Below the pieces are notes generated by a model. It worked only from the letters and a program-made list of their open reading frames with translations. It was not told where the DNA came from and made no database searches. Below are positions 51,268-59,453 of a stretch of 64,000 nucleotides of DNA, in pieces. The DNA is from Actinoallomurus iriomotensis (GTDB lineage: Bacteria; Actinomycetota; Actinomycetes; Streptosporangiales; Streptosporangiaceae): NCBI RefSeq assembly GCF_030269445.1, contig NZ_BSTJ01000010.1, positions 124,001 to 188,000 of the forward strand, in the 5' to 3' direction. Position 1 is the first letter of the stretch; every line of letters begins with the position of its first letter. Made by a program: the position numbers and the translations under genes.

Positions 51268-52827
51268 TCAGGACGTGGCGGTCAGCGAGCTGAGCAGCTC
51301 GTCCGGCCGTGGCGTGAACCCGTGGACGTTCGAGCCGACCAGGTAGTAGTCGTCCGAGCGGAAGGTCCAGACCCACGGCGACTCGGTCAGCAGCTCCTTC
51401 TGGAGGTTGCGGAAGGTTCCCTGCCGCTTGCCGTCGTCACTGGTGGCGTTGCCCTGGGTGAGCAGGTCGGCCAGCGTCGAGGAGTTCAGGCCCGCCGGCT
51501 TCGCGAGGCTTCCGCCGGAGGTGAAGTAGCGCCCGTACATCAGGAACGGGTCGTACGAGCCGCCGTTCAGCGCGACGGCGGCGTCGTAGTCGGCGTCGAG
51601 CCACGCCGACACGTACGGCCCGGTGGAGAGCTGCTTGAGCGTGAGCTTCACGCCGATCTTGGCGAGCTGTGACTGGAGGTTCTGGGCCTCGGCGCCGGCG
51701 GTCGCGTACTCGCCGGTCTCGACGATGGTGGTGAGGCTGAAGCCCTGTGCGTACCCGGCGGCGGCCAGCATCGACTTGGCCTTGGCGGTGTCACCCGGGG
51801 TGCAGGGCAGTCCGTCCGTCGGCGAGTACGCGAAGGCGGGGCTGGTGATGGGGCCCGTGACGGTGCCGTCGCCGTACGCCGCCGTCTGCATGACCTGGTT
51901 GCGGTCGACGGCGCAGCTGATGGCCTGCCGGACCTGCTGGTTCTTCAGCGGTCCCTTCCGGCCGTTGAGCATCAGCACGTGGTAGGCCAGGGCCGGCTGC
52001 TTGACGAGCGAGTACGCGTCGGCCTTGCCGGCCTGGCGGGCGACCCCGGGGTCGGAGATCAGGCCGAGCTGGAAGGCGGAGGCCTTCATGCCGGACAAGA
52101 TGGACGACTCGTCCGGGATGACACGGAACTCGAGTTTCTTGATCTTCGGCGCGCCGCCGAAGTACTTCGCGTTGCCGGTGAGGACCACCTGCTGGCCGGG
52201 GTTCCAGGCGTTCCAGGCGAACGCTCCGGTCCCGTTGGGCTTCTTGCCGACCGTCCCGGCGGAGATGTCCTTGGCGGACTCGATCGAGGAGTTCACCGTC
52301 GTCAGCGAGTAGAGCAGCGAGGCCGACGGCTGGGACAGGTGCAACACCACTGAGGTGTCGTCGGGAGCGTCCACCTTCTTGATGGCGACCAGGTTCGAGC
52401 GGGAGACCGCACCGGTCTTCTGGTCGAGGATCCGCTCGATCGACGCCTTGACGTCCTTGGAGGTGAACGGCGAACCGTCCTGCCAGGTCACGCCCGAGCG
52501 GAGGGTGAAGTCGAGCGTCTTCCCGTCGGAGGAGGTGGTCCACTTGGTCGCCAGATCGGGCTGGATCTGGCCGGTGGGGCTGGTCTTGACCAGCGTCGAG
52601 TAGACGAGTCCCAGCGTCTGCTGTGTCTGGAACGCGGTCGCCAGGTGCGGATCGAGCTTGTCGATGTCACCCGTCCGGGCGACGACGAACGTCGAGCCGC
52701 CGGACGAGGAGTTCTGTGAACCGCTGGGCGAGCACGCGGCCAGTCCCGCTGCCACGGTGACGGTGGCGGTGAGGGCGACGGCGCCGGTACGGAACCGGAC
52801 GCCGCCGCGAGGGGTGGGGGGTGTCAT
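51268..52827 (-). CDS. Oligopeptide-type solute-binding lipoprotein (SBP_bac_5)
   Basis: 519 residues from the ATG at 52827 with GGAGG 6 bases upstream. Signal peptide with lipobox GLAAC (about 29-33). Family 5 hallmarks: IDKLDPHLATAFQTQQTLGLVYSTLVK near the N-terminus, QPDLATKWTTSSDGKTLDFTLRSGVTWQDGSPFTSKDV, VRQAISCAVDRNQVMQ. First gene of the operon that contains MurR and MurQ, so the ligand is more likely a muropeptide or MurNAc-containing sugar-peptide than a free peptide, as with MppA/AmiA-type recycling proteins; inferred from context. Confidence 0.9.
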   Translation of the reverse strand: MTPPTPRGGVRFRTGAVALTATVTVAAGLAACSPSGSQNSSSGGSTFVVARTGDIDKLDPHLATAFQTQQTLGLVYSTLVKTSPTGQIQPDLATKWTTSSDGKTLDFTLRSGVTWQDGSPFTSKDVKASIERILDQKTGAVSRSNLVAIKKVDAPDDTSVVLHLSQPSASLLYSLTTVNSSIESAKDISAGTVGKKPNGTGAFAWNAWNPGQQVVLTGNAKYFGGAPKIKKLEFRVIPDESSILSGMKASAFQLGLISDPGVARQAGKADAYSLVKQPALAYHVLMLNGRKGPLKNQQVRQAISCAVDRNQVMQTAAYGDGTVTGPITSPAFAYSPTDGLPCTPGDTAKAKSMLAAAGYAQGFSLTTIVETGEYATAGAEAQNLQSQLAKIGVKLTLKQLSTGPYVSAWLDADYDAAVALNGGSYDPFLMYGRYFTSGGSLAKPAGLNSSTLADLLTQGNATSDDGKRQGTFRNLQKELLTESPWVWTFRSDDYYLVGSNVHGFTPRPDELLSSLTATS

Positions 52828-52866
52828 ACGAGGTCCTCCGAGCGACGAGTTACGCAGAGGGTAATG

Positions 52867-52905
52867 GTTGACCTGAATGACATTCAACAGGTGAACGATT
52901 AACCT
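52867..52905. promoter_or_regulatory. Shared control region of the muropeptide locus with a MurR-type palindrome
   Basis: TGAATG-A-CATTCA (52874-52886) is a perfect palindrome, nested in a longer imperfect one with arms GTTGACCTG and CAGGTGAAC (52867-52896). On the plus strand it coincides with an ATGACA -35 (52877-52882), 17 bp before TAACCT (52900-52905), a -10 lying exactly 6 bases before the GTG of the serine hydrolase gene, hence a leaderless start. On the minus strand the same DNA precedes the binding-protein gene. A dimeric RpiR-type repressor here would shut both operons; target assignment to the MurR gene is inference. Confidence 0.7.
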
Positions 52906-52911
52906 GATCCC

Positions 52912-54042
52912 GTGTCCGAAATAACCCGACTCACCGTGGACCCCCTGGTCACCGCCGTCACCGACCTGCTGGGCGCGTCCCCCGACGGCGGCGCCGCGCC
53001 GCCCGGAGCGCTCGTCGCCGTCGCCGAGGGCGAGCGGATCCGCTATGCCGCAGAGGGCTTCGCACGGCACGGCGCGGCCGGGCCCCCGGTCGAGATGGGC
53101 TGGGCGACACGGACGGACGCCGGGTCGGTGAGCAAGATCGTCGGTACGACGGCCGCGCTGATGGCGCTGGTGGACGCCGGCGAGGTCGCGCTGGACGCGC
53201 CGGCCGCCCGCCACCTGCCGGAACTCGACCGGGACAGCACCGTGCGCGACCTGCTCGAACACCGGGCAGGCCTGCGGGAATGGTGGCCCCTCTACCTGAA
53301 CGGCGCCCGCTCCGGCGACGCCGTCTCCCTCGCCGCCCGGATGCCGCTCCGCTACCGGCCGGGCGAGGGACGCCATTATTCGGACCTCGGGTTCATCCTG
53401 CTCGGCGAGCTGGTCGCACGCGTCGCCGGCGGCGGCCTCGCGGCGGCAGTGGACGAACTGGCGCTACGGCCGTTCGCGCTCGCCGAGACGCGCTACGCCA
53501 CGCCGGTGCCGGGCGGACCGGTCGCCGCGAGCTCGAACGGCGACAGCGTCGAACAGGGCATGATCGCGTCCGGTGTCCCGTACCCGGTCGACGGTGTCGT
53601 CGCCGACTTCGACGGCTGGCGCGACCACGTCCTGGTCGGCGAGGTCAACGACGGCAACGCCTTCCACGCGTTCGACGGGGTCGCCGGACACGCCGGGCTG
53701 TTCACGACCGCCGCCGACCTCCTGCGTTTCGCGACGGGCCTGCTGCGCTGCCTCGACGGTGACGGGCCGGTACGGCGCGACACGGCCGCCGCCTTCCTCA
53801 CCGCCGGCGCCGACCCCGGTCAGGCCCTGGGGCTGCGTGTCTGGGGCCTCCCCTCGGGCCGCGCCGTCGGGCATACCGGTTTCCCCGGAGTCGCGGTCGC
53901 GGTACTGCCCGAGCGCCGAGCCGCCGTCGCGATGATCACCAACCGGCTGCATGCGACGGGCCCGTTCCGGGCGACCGAACAGATGTGGCTGCGGGTACTC
54001 GCCGCGGCCGAGGCCCACCTGAGGAGACCGACATGGACCTGA
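52912..54042 (+). CDS. Serine beta-lactamase-fold hydrolase, AmiE-like
   Basis: 376 residues, no signal peptide. Active-site serine in SVSK (SxxK, about 75), Tyr in YSD (YxN-like) near 155, and the third motif HTG in AVGHTGFPG. This is the class C beta-lactamase/esterase fold used by B. subtilis AmiE (YbbE), a MurNAc-L-alanine amidase encoded with murQ and murR there. In this locus a cytoplasmic muropeptide amidase or peptidase is the best guess; a plain esterase is possible. Starts with GTG immediately at the predicted +1, so leaderless. Its stop overlaps the anmK start by 10 bp. Confidence 0.8.
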   Translation: MSEITRLTVDPLVTAVTDLLGASPDGGAAPPGALVAVAEGERIRYAAEGFARHGAAGPPVEMGWATRTDAGSVSKIVGTTAALMALVDAGEVALDAPAARHLPELDRDSTVRDLLEHRAGLREWWPLYLNGARSGDAVSLAARMPLRYRPGEGRHYSDLGFILLGELVARVAGGGLAAAVDELALRPFALAETRYATPVPGGPVAASSNGDSVEQGMIASGVPYPVDGVVADFDGWRDHVLVGEVNDGNAFHAFDGVAGHAGLFTTAADLLRFATGLLRCLDGDGPVRRDTAAAFLTAGADPGQALGLRVWGLPSGRAVGHTGFPGVAVAVLPERRAAVAMITNRLHATGPFRATEQMWLRVLAAAEAHLRRPTWT

Positions 54043-55202
54043 CCGTCATCGGCATGATCAGTGGTACGTCCTATGACGCGATCGATGCCGCCGCCGCCGA
54101 CTTCTCGCTGGCCGATGACGAGATCGTCTGCCATCCTCGCGGGCTGTACAGCGAGGACGTCCCGGACGAACTCCGGGCCCGGATAGCGGCCGCCCTGCCG
54201 CCGCACCTCACCACCATGGAAGAGGTGTGCCGGCTCGACACCGAGCTGGGCCGGTTGTTCGGCTCGGTCGCCGCGGCGGCCAACGACCACCTCACCGGTG
54301 GTTCCGCTGACCTCATCGTCTCCCACGGGCAGACCGTCTTCCACTGGGTCGAGGGCGCACACGCGCTCGGCACGCTGCAGCTGGGGGCCGCGGCCTGGAT
54401 CGCCGAGGCGACCGGGGTGACCACCGTCTCCGACCTGCGCACGCGCGACCTCACCCGCGGCGGCCACGGTGCGCCGCTCGCCTCCACCCTGGACGCACTG
54501 CTCGTCCTCGGGGACGAGGCCCGGCGCGGTTCCCTCAATCTCGGCGGCATCGCCAACATCACCGTGCGAGACCGGGACGGAAACGTGATCGCGTACGATC
54601 TCGGCCCCGCGAACGCCCTGATGGACAGCGCCGTCAGCGACGCCACCGCGGGCGCGGAGCGCATGGACGCCTCCGGGGCGCGGGCGGCACGAGGCACGGT
54701 GCACGCGGCGCTGCTCGACCGGCTGCTCGCCGAGCCGTACTACCGGGCCGCCCCGCCCAAGTCCACCGGCAAGGAACTCTTCCACGCCGACTATGTCCGC
54801 GACGCCGTCGGCGAGCTGGAGATCGGCACCGACGACCTGCTCGCGACGCTCACGGAACTGACCGCACGGCTCGTGGCCGACGCGTGCCGGACGCACGACC
54901 TGACCGAACTCGTCGTCGCGGGCGGCGGGGTGCGCAACCCGACCCTGATGCGGCGCATCACCGAACTGGCGGCACCGGCGCGCGTCCGGCCGGTCGAGGA
55001 CTTCGGCCTGCCGGCACAGGCGAAGGAGGCCTACCTGTTCGGCCTGCTCGGCTACCTCTCCGTCCATGGTCTCGAGGGCACCATCGCGTCCGCGACCGGC
55101 GCGCGCACCGGATCGATCCTGGGATCCCTGACCCCGGGTGCGACACCGCTGCGGCTGCCGGAGCCGGCCGTCGTGCGGCCACGTCGGATGGTCGTCAAGT
55201 GA
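54033..55202 (+). CDS. anmK: Anhydro-N-acetylmuramic acid kinase
   Basis: 389 residues, family length about 370-390. Opens the 1,6-anhydro ring of anhMurNAc while adding a 6-phosphate, giving the MurQ substrate. Motifs: ATP loop GMISGTSYDAIDAA (7-20; the usual G-T-S-x-D-G has Ala for Gly), SHGQTVFH, SDLRTRDLTRGGHGAPLAS, NLGGIANIT, DLGPANALMD and VVAGGGVRNPTLM. The ATG at 54033 is preceded by GAGGAG; the frame extends upstream without homology. Coupled with the hydrolase gene before it and the GNAT gene after it. Confidence 0.94.
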   Translation: MDLTVIGMISGTSYDAIDAAAADFSLADDEIVCHPRGLYSEDVPDELRARIAAALPPHLTTMEEVCRLDTELGRLFGSVAAAANDHLTGGSADLIVSHGQTVFHWVEGAHALGTLQLGAAAWIAEATGVTTVSDLRTRDLTRGGHGAPLASTLDALLVLGDEARRGSLNLGGIANITVRDRDGNVIAYDLGPANALMDSAVSDATAGAERMDASGARAARGTVHAALLDRLLAEPYYRAAPPKSTGKELFHADYVRDAVGELEIGTDDLLATLTELTARLVADACRTHDLTELVVAGGGVRNPTLMRRITELAAPARVRPVEDFGLPAQAKEAYLFGLLGYLSVHGLEGTIASATGARTGSILGSLTPGATPLRLPEPAVVRPRRMVVK

Positions 55203-55723
55203 CCGCCTACCGGGAGGCGGTCGCCGGCGACCTGCCCGCGATGGCCGACATCTTCGTGGCCGCCTGGCGCTCCGGGTACCGAGGGGTCGTGCCGGACGAG
55301 GTGATCGACACCCTCGACGCGGACACCGTCGCGGCCGACCTGGCCGCGCGCCTGGACGACCCCGGCCTCACGACCGTGCTCGCCGTCGGCGCCGGCGGGC
55401 GGCCGGTCGGGTTCGTCCGCTACGGCGACGACGCCGATCATCCCGGCGAGGGCTACCTGGCCGCGCTCTATGTCCATCCGGCCGCGTCGGGTGCCGGCGT
55501 CGGACGCGGTCTGCTCGGCCGTGCGATCGACGCGATGCCCGGCGTGGACGTCAGGCTGTGGGTGTTCGAGGACAACGACCGGGCACGCGCGCTCTACGAG
55601 CGCGCCGGCTTCCGCCCCGAGGGCGCGCGGCTGACCGACCCGCGCTGGCGGACGCCCCAGGCCAGGTACCTCCGCCCAGGCGGTTCCGGCTCTCCCGAGG
55701 GGGATGCCCCGGCGCCGTCATGA
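55199..55723 (+). CDS. GNAT-family N-acetyltransferase
   Basis: 174 residues from the GTG at 55199, overlapping the anmK stop by 4 bp. Acetyl-CoA fold: AYREAVAGDLPAMADIFVAAWRSGYRG, the strand LYVHPAASGAGVGRGLLGRAI with the pyrophosphate-binding loop, and VFEDNDRARALYERAGFRPEG. Third gene of the recycling operon, so the acceptor could be an amino acid, amino sugar or peptide released from muropeptides, but the fold does not tell. Confidence 0.88.
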   Translation: MTAYREAVAGDLPAMADIFVAAWRSGYRGVVPDEVIDTLDADTVAADLAARLDDPGLTTVLAVGAGGRPVGFVRYGDDADHPGEGYLAALYVHPAASGAGVGRGLLGRAIDAMPGVDVRLWVFEDNDRARALYERAGFRPEGARLTDPRWRTPQARYLRPGGSGSPEGDAPAPS

Positions 55724-55747
55724 GCCCGGCCGGCGCGGGAGGCTCAT
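55720..55747. terminator. Hairpin between convergent GNAT and XRE genes
   Basis: ATGAGCC (55720-55726) pairs with GGCTCAT (55741-55747) around a GC-rich 14-nt loop, overlapping both stop codons in the 20-bp gap. Likely bidirectional terminator. Confidence 0.6.
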
Positions 55748-56526
55748 TCGTGGCGTGCCTCGCCGCCCGTGGAGGTGTGCACGAGGACCGAGGCGTCCGC
55801 GGCGCCGACCGGTCGCAACAGGGAGAGGGTCATCGGGACGCCGCGCACCTCCACGGTGGTCGGCGTGAAGTCCGCCACCGACCGGCATTCCCACCAGTGC
55901 GCGAGGTCGGGGCGTTCGGCGGCCAGCAGCCCGCGGATGTCGCGCACACGGGGATCGTCCGGCCGCCGGTCGGCGCCCGTACGGAACTGGCCGTACAGGC
56001 CGCGGGCGAGACGTGCCCAGTCCGGGACCGCGTCACGGAGCTCACCGACGAGCAGGAGCAGGAGGTTGCGCCGCTCCCGTGTGACCTTCGACAGGTCGAG
56101 CACCATGTCGCGGTACGCGGGGTTCCACCCGTCGATGTCGAGGCGTTCGTCGAGGATCAGCGACGGGGTGCCGGGCCAGGGATCGATGAGCCGCCGCAGG
56201 TGGTCGCGGTCCGCCGGTGGTGCCGTCTCCTCGTGGTATCCGGCGAGTTCGAGGGCGTGGCGGCGGGACCCGGGGTCCATGCGCAGGACCCGGCACACCG
56301 AGTCGAGCACCTGCCGGGAGACCGCGACCCGGCCCTGTTCGAGCCAGGTGTACCAGGCGATGCTCACGCCGGACAGCGCCGCCACCTCCTCGCGGCGCAG
56401 TCCCGGCGTACGGCGCCGCGCGCCCGCGCTCAGGCCCACGTCGGCGGGTGCGGTGTGCTCACGCACCGCCCGGAGGAAACCGCCGAGTTCGCGGCGGAGC
56501 GGATCGGGGGACATGCGGCCAGCCTA
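55744..56526 (-). CDS. XRE-family regulator with MmyB-like ligand domain, probably leaderless
   Basis: Coding part 55744-56514, 256 residues; the range includes the -10 hexamer TAGGCT (56526-56521), 6 bases before the ATG with no Shine-Dalgarno. Helix-turn-helix at about 28-85 (LRREEVAALSGVSIAWYTWLEQGRVAVSRQVLDSVCRVL) and a C-terminal MmyB-type domain (LILDERLDIDGWNPAYRDMVLDLSKV, WARLARGLYGQFRTG, HWWECRSVADFTPTTVEVR). Such regulators typically repress a neighbouring divergent gene, here the VOC protein 78 bp away. Ligand unknown. Confidence 0.85.
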
Positions 56527-56592
56527 TGAGTCTGGCCAACAGGACAATTCGTGTACTGCCACGTTCGCGGAACGCGCGACAGGCTGACTGCC

Positions 56593-57006
56593 ATGACACA
56601 ACAGATCTGGCGTCGCGACCCCGACTCGTCCCACCGGACGGAGCCCCGTGTCCTCATCCGGGTCTTCGTCGGGCCGGGTGAGCTGGACGAGGCCATCGGC
56701 TTCTACGAGGCGTCGCAGGGTACGACGCTCGACATGCGGATGCCCTATCCGGAGAAGAACCTCGTCCTGGCTGCGGTCGGCGCGTTCCTGATCATCGAGG
56801 GTGACGAGGAGTCCCTGCGCCCGTACCGCGCCACGACCGGGACGCTCCTCGTCGACGACGTCGAGCCGTACCACGAGCGGCTGCTGAGCGCGGGCGCCGA
56901 GATCGTCGGGCCGCTCAGGCAGGTGCCGGTCGGTGCCGGCTTCACCGTGCGGCACCCCGACGGGGCGGTGGTGGAGTACGTCCACCATCGCCCCGTCGCG
57001 GACTGA
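56593..57006 (+). CDS. VOC-family (glyoxalase/bleomycin-resistance fold) protein
   Basis: 137 residues from the ATG at 56593 (MTQQIWRRDP). VOC half-modules: RVLIRVFVGPGELDEAIGFYEASQGT at the start and AGFTVRHPDGAVVEYVHHRP at the end; one metal ligand candidate is the Glu in VVEYV. Members range from isomerases and lyases to drug-binding proteins, so no reaction is assigned. It is divergent from the XRE regulator, its likely controller. The AKR gene converges on it 42 bp away. Confidence 0.82.
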   Translation: MTQQIWRRDPDSSHRTEPRVLIRVFVGPGELDEAIGFYEASQGTTLDMRMPYPEKNLVLAAVGAFLIIEGDEESLRPYRATTGTLLVDDVEPYHERLLSAGAEIVGPLRQVPVGAGFTVRHPDGAVVEYVHHRPVAD

Positions 57007-57048
57007 CGCTTCCCGACCCGGAACCCTCGCGCGCCCGCCCCGGCGCCG

Positions 57049-58098
57049 TCATGCCGCCGGCCGGTCCGGCAGGGGTCGTCTGCGCTGCGCGGTCTCGGCC
57101 AGCGCCGGATGGGTCCACGCACCGTCCGGGTGGTAGACGTTGGTGCCGGGCGGCACGATCGCGTCGACGCGGTCCAGTGTGTCGTCGTCCAGGGTGAGCG
57201 CCGCTCCCTTGAGCAGTGCCTCCAGCTGTTCCATGGTGCGTGGCCCGATGATGACCGAGGTGACGGCCGGGTGCGCGGCCGCGAAGGCCACGGCCAGTTC
57301 GGGCAGGCTGCTCCCGATGCCGGCCGCGACCTCCACGAGCTGCTCGACGACGTCCAGCTTGGCCGCGTTGACCGGCAGCGAGGGGTCGAAGCGGCCGGGG
57401 GTGAGGGCGGCGCGCCCGGTGTTCAGATCGACGTCCTGTCCCTTGCGGTAGCGGCCGGTGAGGAAGCCCGAGGCGAGCGGCCCCCAGGTCAGCACGCCCA
57501 TCCCGTACCGACGGCAGGCCGGCAGCACGTTCGCCTCGACGCCGCGGGCCAGGATCGAGTACGGGGGTTGCTCGGTGCGGAACCGGTGCAGCCCGCGGCG
57601 CTCGGCGACGTGGTAGGCGTCGGCGATCTCCTCGGCGGGGAACGTGGAGCAGCCGAACGCGCGGATCTTCCCCTGCCGCACCAGGTCGGTCAGCACGGAC
57701 AGGGTCTCCTCCACGTCGGTGGCGTGGTCCGGGCGGTGGACCTGGTAGAGGTCGATCCAGTCGGTGCCCAGCCGCCGCAGGCTGTCCTCGACCGCCGAGG
57801 TGATCCAACGCCGGCCGTTGCCGCCGCGGTTGCGGCCCTCGCCCATCGGGAAGTGCACCTTGGTGGCCAGCACCACGTCGTCGCGCCGCCCCTTCAGGGC
57901 CTTTCCGACGATCTCCTCCGACTCGCCCGCCGAGTACATGTCGGCGGTGTCGACGAAGTTGATCCCGCGATCCAGCGCGGCGTGCACGATACGGACGCAG
58001 TCGTCGTGGTCGGGATTGCCGACCGCGCCGAACATCATGGTGCCCAGGCAGTGCACGCTGACTTCCATACCGGTACGGCCGAGATAGCGGTAACGCAT
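57049..58098 (-). CDS. Aldo/keto reductase
   Basis: 349 residues from the ATG at 58098, with AGGAG about 8 bases upstream. NADPH-dependent reductase barrel: LGRTGMEVSVHCLGTMMFG, catalytic Asp in FVDTADMYSAGESEEIVG with Tyr in MYS, Lys in VLATKVHF, and His in LYQVHRPDH form the tetrad; C-terminal VIIGPRTMEQLEALLKG binds the cofactor. Group is the YajO/Gfo-like bacterial AKRs acting on diverse carbonyls. Divergent from MerR gene, whose operator sits in this promoter. Confidence 0.92.
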   Translation of the reverse strand: MRYRYLGRTGMEVSVHCLGTMMFGAVGNPDHDDCVRIVHAALDRGINFVDTADMYSAGESEEIVGKALKGRRDDVVLATKVHFPMGEGRNRGGNGRRWITSAVEDSLRRLGTDWIDLYQVHRPDHATDVEETLSVLTDLVRQGKIRAFGCSTFPAEEIADAYHVAERRGLHRFRTEQPPYSILARGVEANVLPACRRYGMGVLTWGPLASGFLTGRYRKGQDVDLNTGRAALTPGRFDPSLPVNAAKLDVVEQLVEVAAGIGSSLPELAVAFAAAHPAVTSVIIGPRTMEQLEALLKGAALTLDDDTLDRVDAIVPPGTNVYHPDGAWTHPALAETAQRRRPLPDRPAA

Positions 58099-58145
58099 GG
58101 TGAGACTCCTGTAAGGGGCCGGAGGTGGCTTGACTCGTCCGCCGC

Positions 58146-58176
58146 ACCCTAGATGCTGGACCCGACTCCAGCTCAA
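58146..58176 (-). promoter_or_regulatory. MerR-type promoter with 19-bp spacer ahead of the aldo/keto reductase
   Basis: On the minus strand TTGAGC (58176-58171) and TAGGGT (58151-58146) are separated by exactly 19 bp, two more than the optimum. In the spacer lies a perfect palindrome, arms GCTGGA and TCCAGC around GTCGGG (58172-58155). MerR-family activators bind between -35 and -10 and twist such overlong spacers into working promoters. The adjacent divergent MerR gene is the obvious regulator. Confidence 0.78.
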
Positions 58177-58192
58177 GTCCCATCCTGGAGGC

Positions 58193-58576
58193 GTGAGCGA
58201 TTCCCCAACCCTGACCATCGGCCAGGTCGCCGCGCGTACCGGCCTGAGCGTGGACACTCTGCGCTTCTACGAACGCGAGGGCATCCTGGCCAACCCCGTA
58301 CGGCGCGGCCCGGGCGGCCGGCGGGTCTACGCCGAGCACGACGTCGACTGGCTCAACCTCTGCATCGTGCTGCGCTCCTCGGGAATGCCCATCCCCGCGA
58401 TCCGCCGTTACACCGAACTGGCCCGCCAGGCCGGCACCGAGACCGACCGGCTGGCCCTGCTGCGCGAGCATCAGGGGCAGATCTTCGCCCAGCTCGCCGG
58501 ACTTCACCGCTGCCTCGACGTGATCAACCACAAGATCGCCGTCTACGAGGACTACCTGGACCGGCCCGCGGAGTGA
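58193..58576 (+). CDS. MerR-family transcriptional regulator
   Basis: 127 residues from the GTG at 58193 (CTGGAG just upstream). N-terminal winged helix TIGQVAARTGLSVDTLRFYEREGIL with the RRGPGGRRVYAEHDVDWL wing, then the long dimerisation helix (LAGLHRCLDVINHKIAVYEDYL). No Cys pair for metals or [2Fe-2S], so the signal is likely an organic or oxidative metabolite; related proteins control aldo/keto reductase or NmlR-type aldehyde genes. Its operator lies in the promoter of the divergent reductase. Confidence 0.92.
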   Translation: MSDSPTLTIGQVAARTGLSVDTLRFYEREGILANPVRRGPGGRRVYAEHDVDWLNLCIVLRSSGMPIPAIRRYTELARQAGTETDRLALLREHQGQIFAQLAGLHRCLDVINHKIAVYEDYLDRPAE

Positions 58577-58633
58577 TCCCTCGTACTCCCTGCCCGGCGG
58601 TGGGAAGCCACCGACGTCCGGTCCGGCCGGCTC

Positions 58634-59374
58634 TCACGGGCACTCGGCCGCGGCGATCAGGAAGTTCGGGAGGTGGACGTAGCCGTCGATGCCCGGCGTG
58701 GTCCGCCTCGCTTCGCGCGCGATGTCGGGGTCGAGTCCCGGCTCGGCGAGTTCCCGCAGGCGGCAGCCCAGGGCGGCGAGTTCGTTGAGGTAGGCCGAGA
58801 TCGGCCGATGGAAGTCGGGGGCGTACTTCTGGGCCATCTCGTAGTCCTCCAGATACCGCCGCACGCGATATTCGCCGTGTTCACGCCACGTCGCCCACAG
58901 GTGCTCGAAGGCCGGATGGTTGACGGAGAAGACGAACAGCCCGCCGGGCCGTGCCGCGCGCACGCAGGCACGCATCGCCGTCTTCCAGTCGGGTATCGCC
59001 GGCAGCACCATGCTGCAGACGACGGCGTCGAAGGGCTCGCCGAGATCCGGCAGGCCGGTCAGATCCGCCTGGACGTACTCGATGCCCTGCCGATGTTCGC
59101 GTTCCTTCTCCCACGCGTAAGCGAGGAGCGCGTCGGTGGGTTCGACGCCGACCACGTGGGCGTGGCGGGCGGCCAGCAGGCGACTGAGGTAGCCGTGCCC
59201 GCATCCGGCGTCCAGTATCCGGCGCCCGCGTACATCCCCCAGCATGCGCCACAGCACCGGATTGAGCAGATGACGCTTGGCGAAGTCCCCTTCCGGCTCC
59301 ATCGCGTCGAGCGCCTCGCGAGGGAGGGTGTTCCACTGCCGGATCACCGCTTCGTTCGTCCAGTCCGTGGTCAT
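58634..59374 (-). CDS. Class I SAM-dependent methyltransferase
   Basis: 246 residues. Rossmann motif I RILDAGCGHGYLSRLLA, motif II VVGVEPTDALL, motif III VQADLTGLPDLGEPFDAVVCSMVLPAI typical of Methyltransf_11/25 enzymes; C-terminal AYLNELAALGCRLRELAEP is the usual closing helix. Substrate unknown; no natural-product cluster around it. Converges with the MerR gene 57 bp away. Confidence 0.88.
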   Translation of the reverse strand: MTTDWTNEAVIRQWNTLPREALDAMEPEGDFAKRHLLNPVLWRMLGDVRGRRILDAGCGHGYLSRLLAARHAHVVGVEPTDALLAYAWEKEREHRQGIEYVQADLTGLPDLGEPFDAVVCSMVLPAIPDWKTAMRACVRAARPGGLFVFSVNHPAFEHLWATWREHGEYRVRRYLEDYEMAQKYAPDFHRPISAYLNELAALGCRLRELAEPGLDPDIAREARRTTPGIDGYVHLPNFLIAAAECP

Positions 59375-59453
59375 CCGCGCGATCTTAGTGACGGATCGGC
59401 CACCTCCTGTTAGAAGAACATGAGTGCGCCCTCGCCGTCTTCCACTTCTGGCG

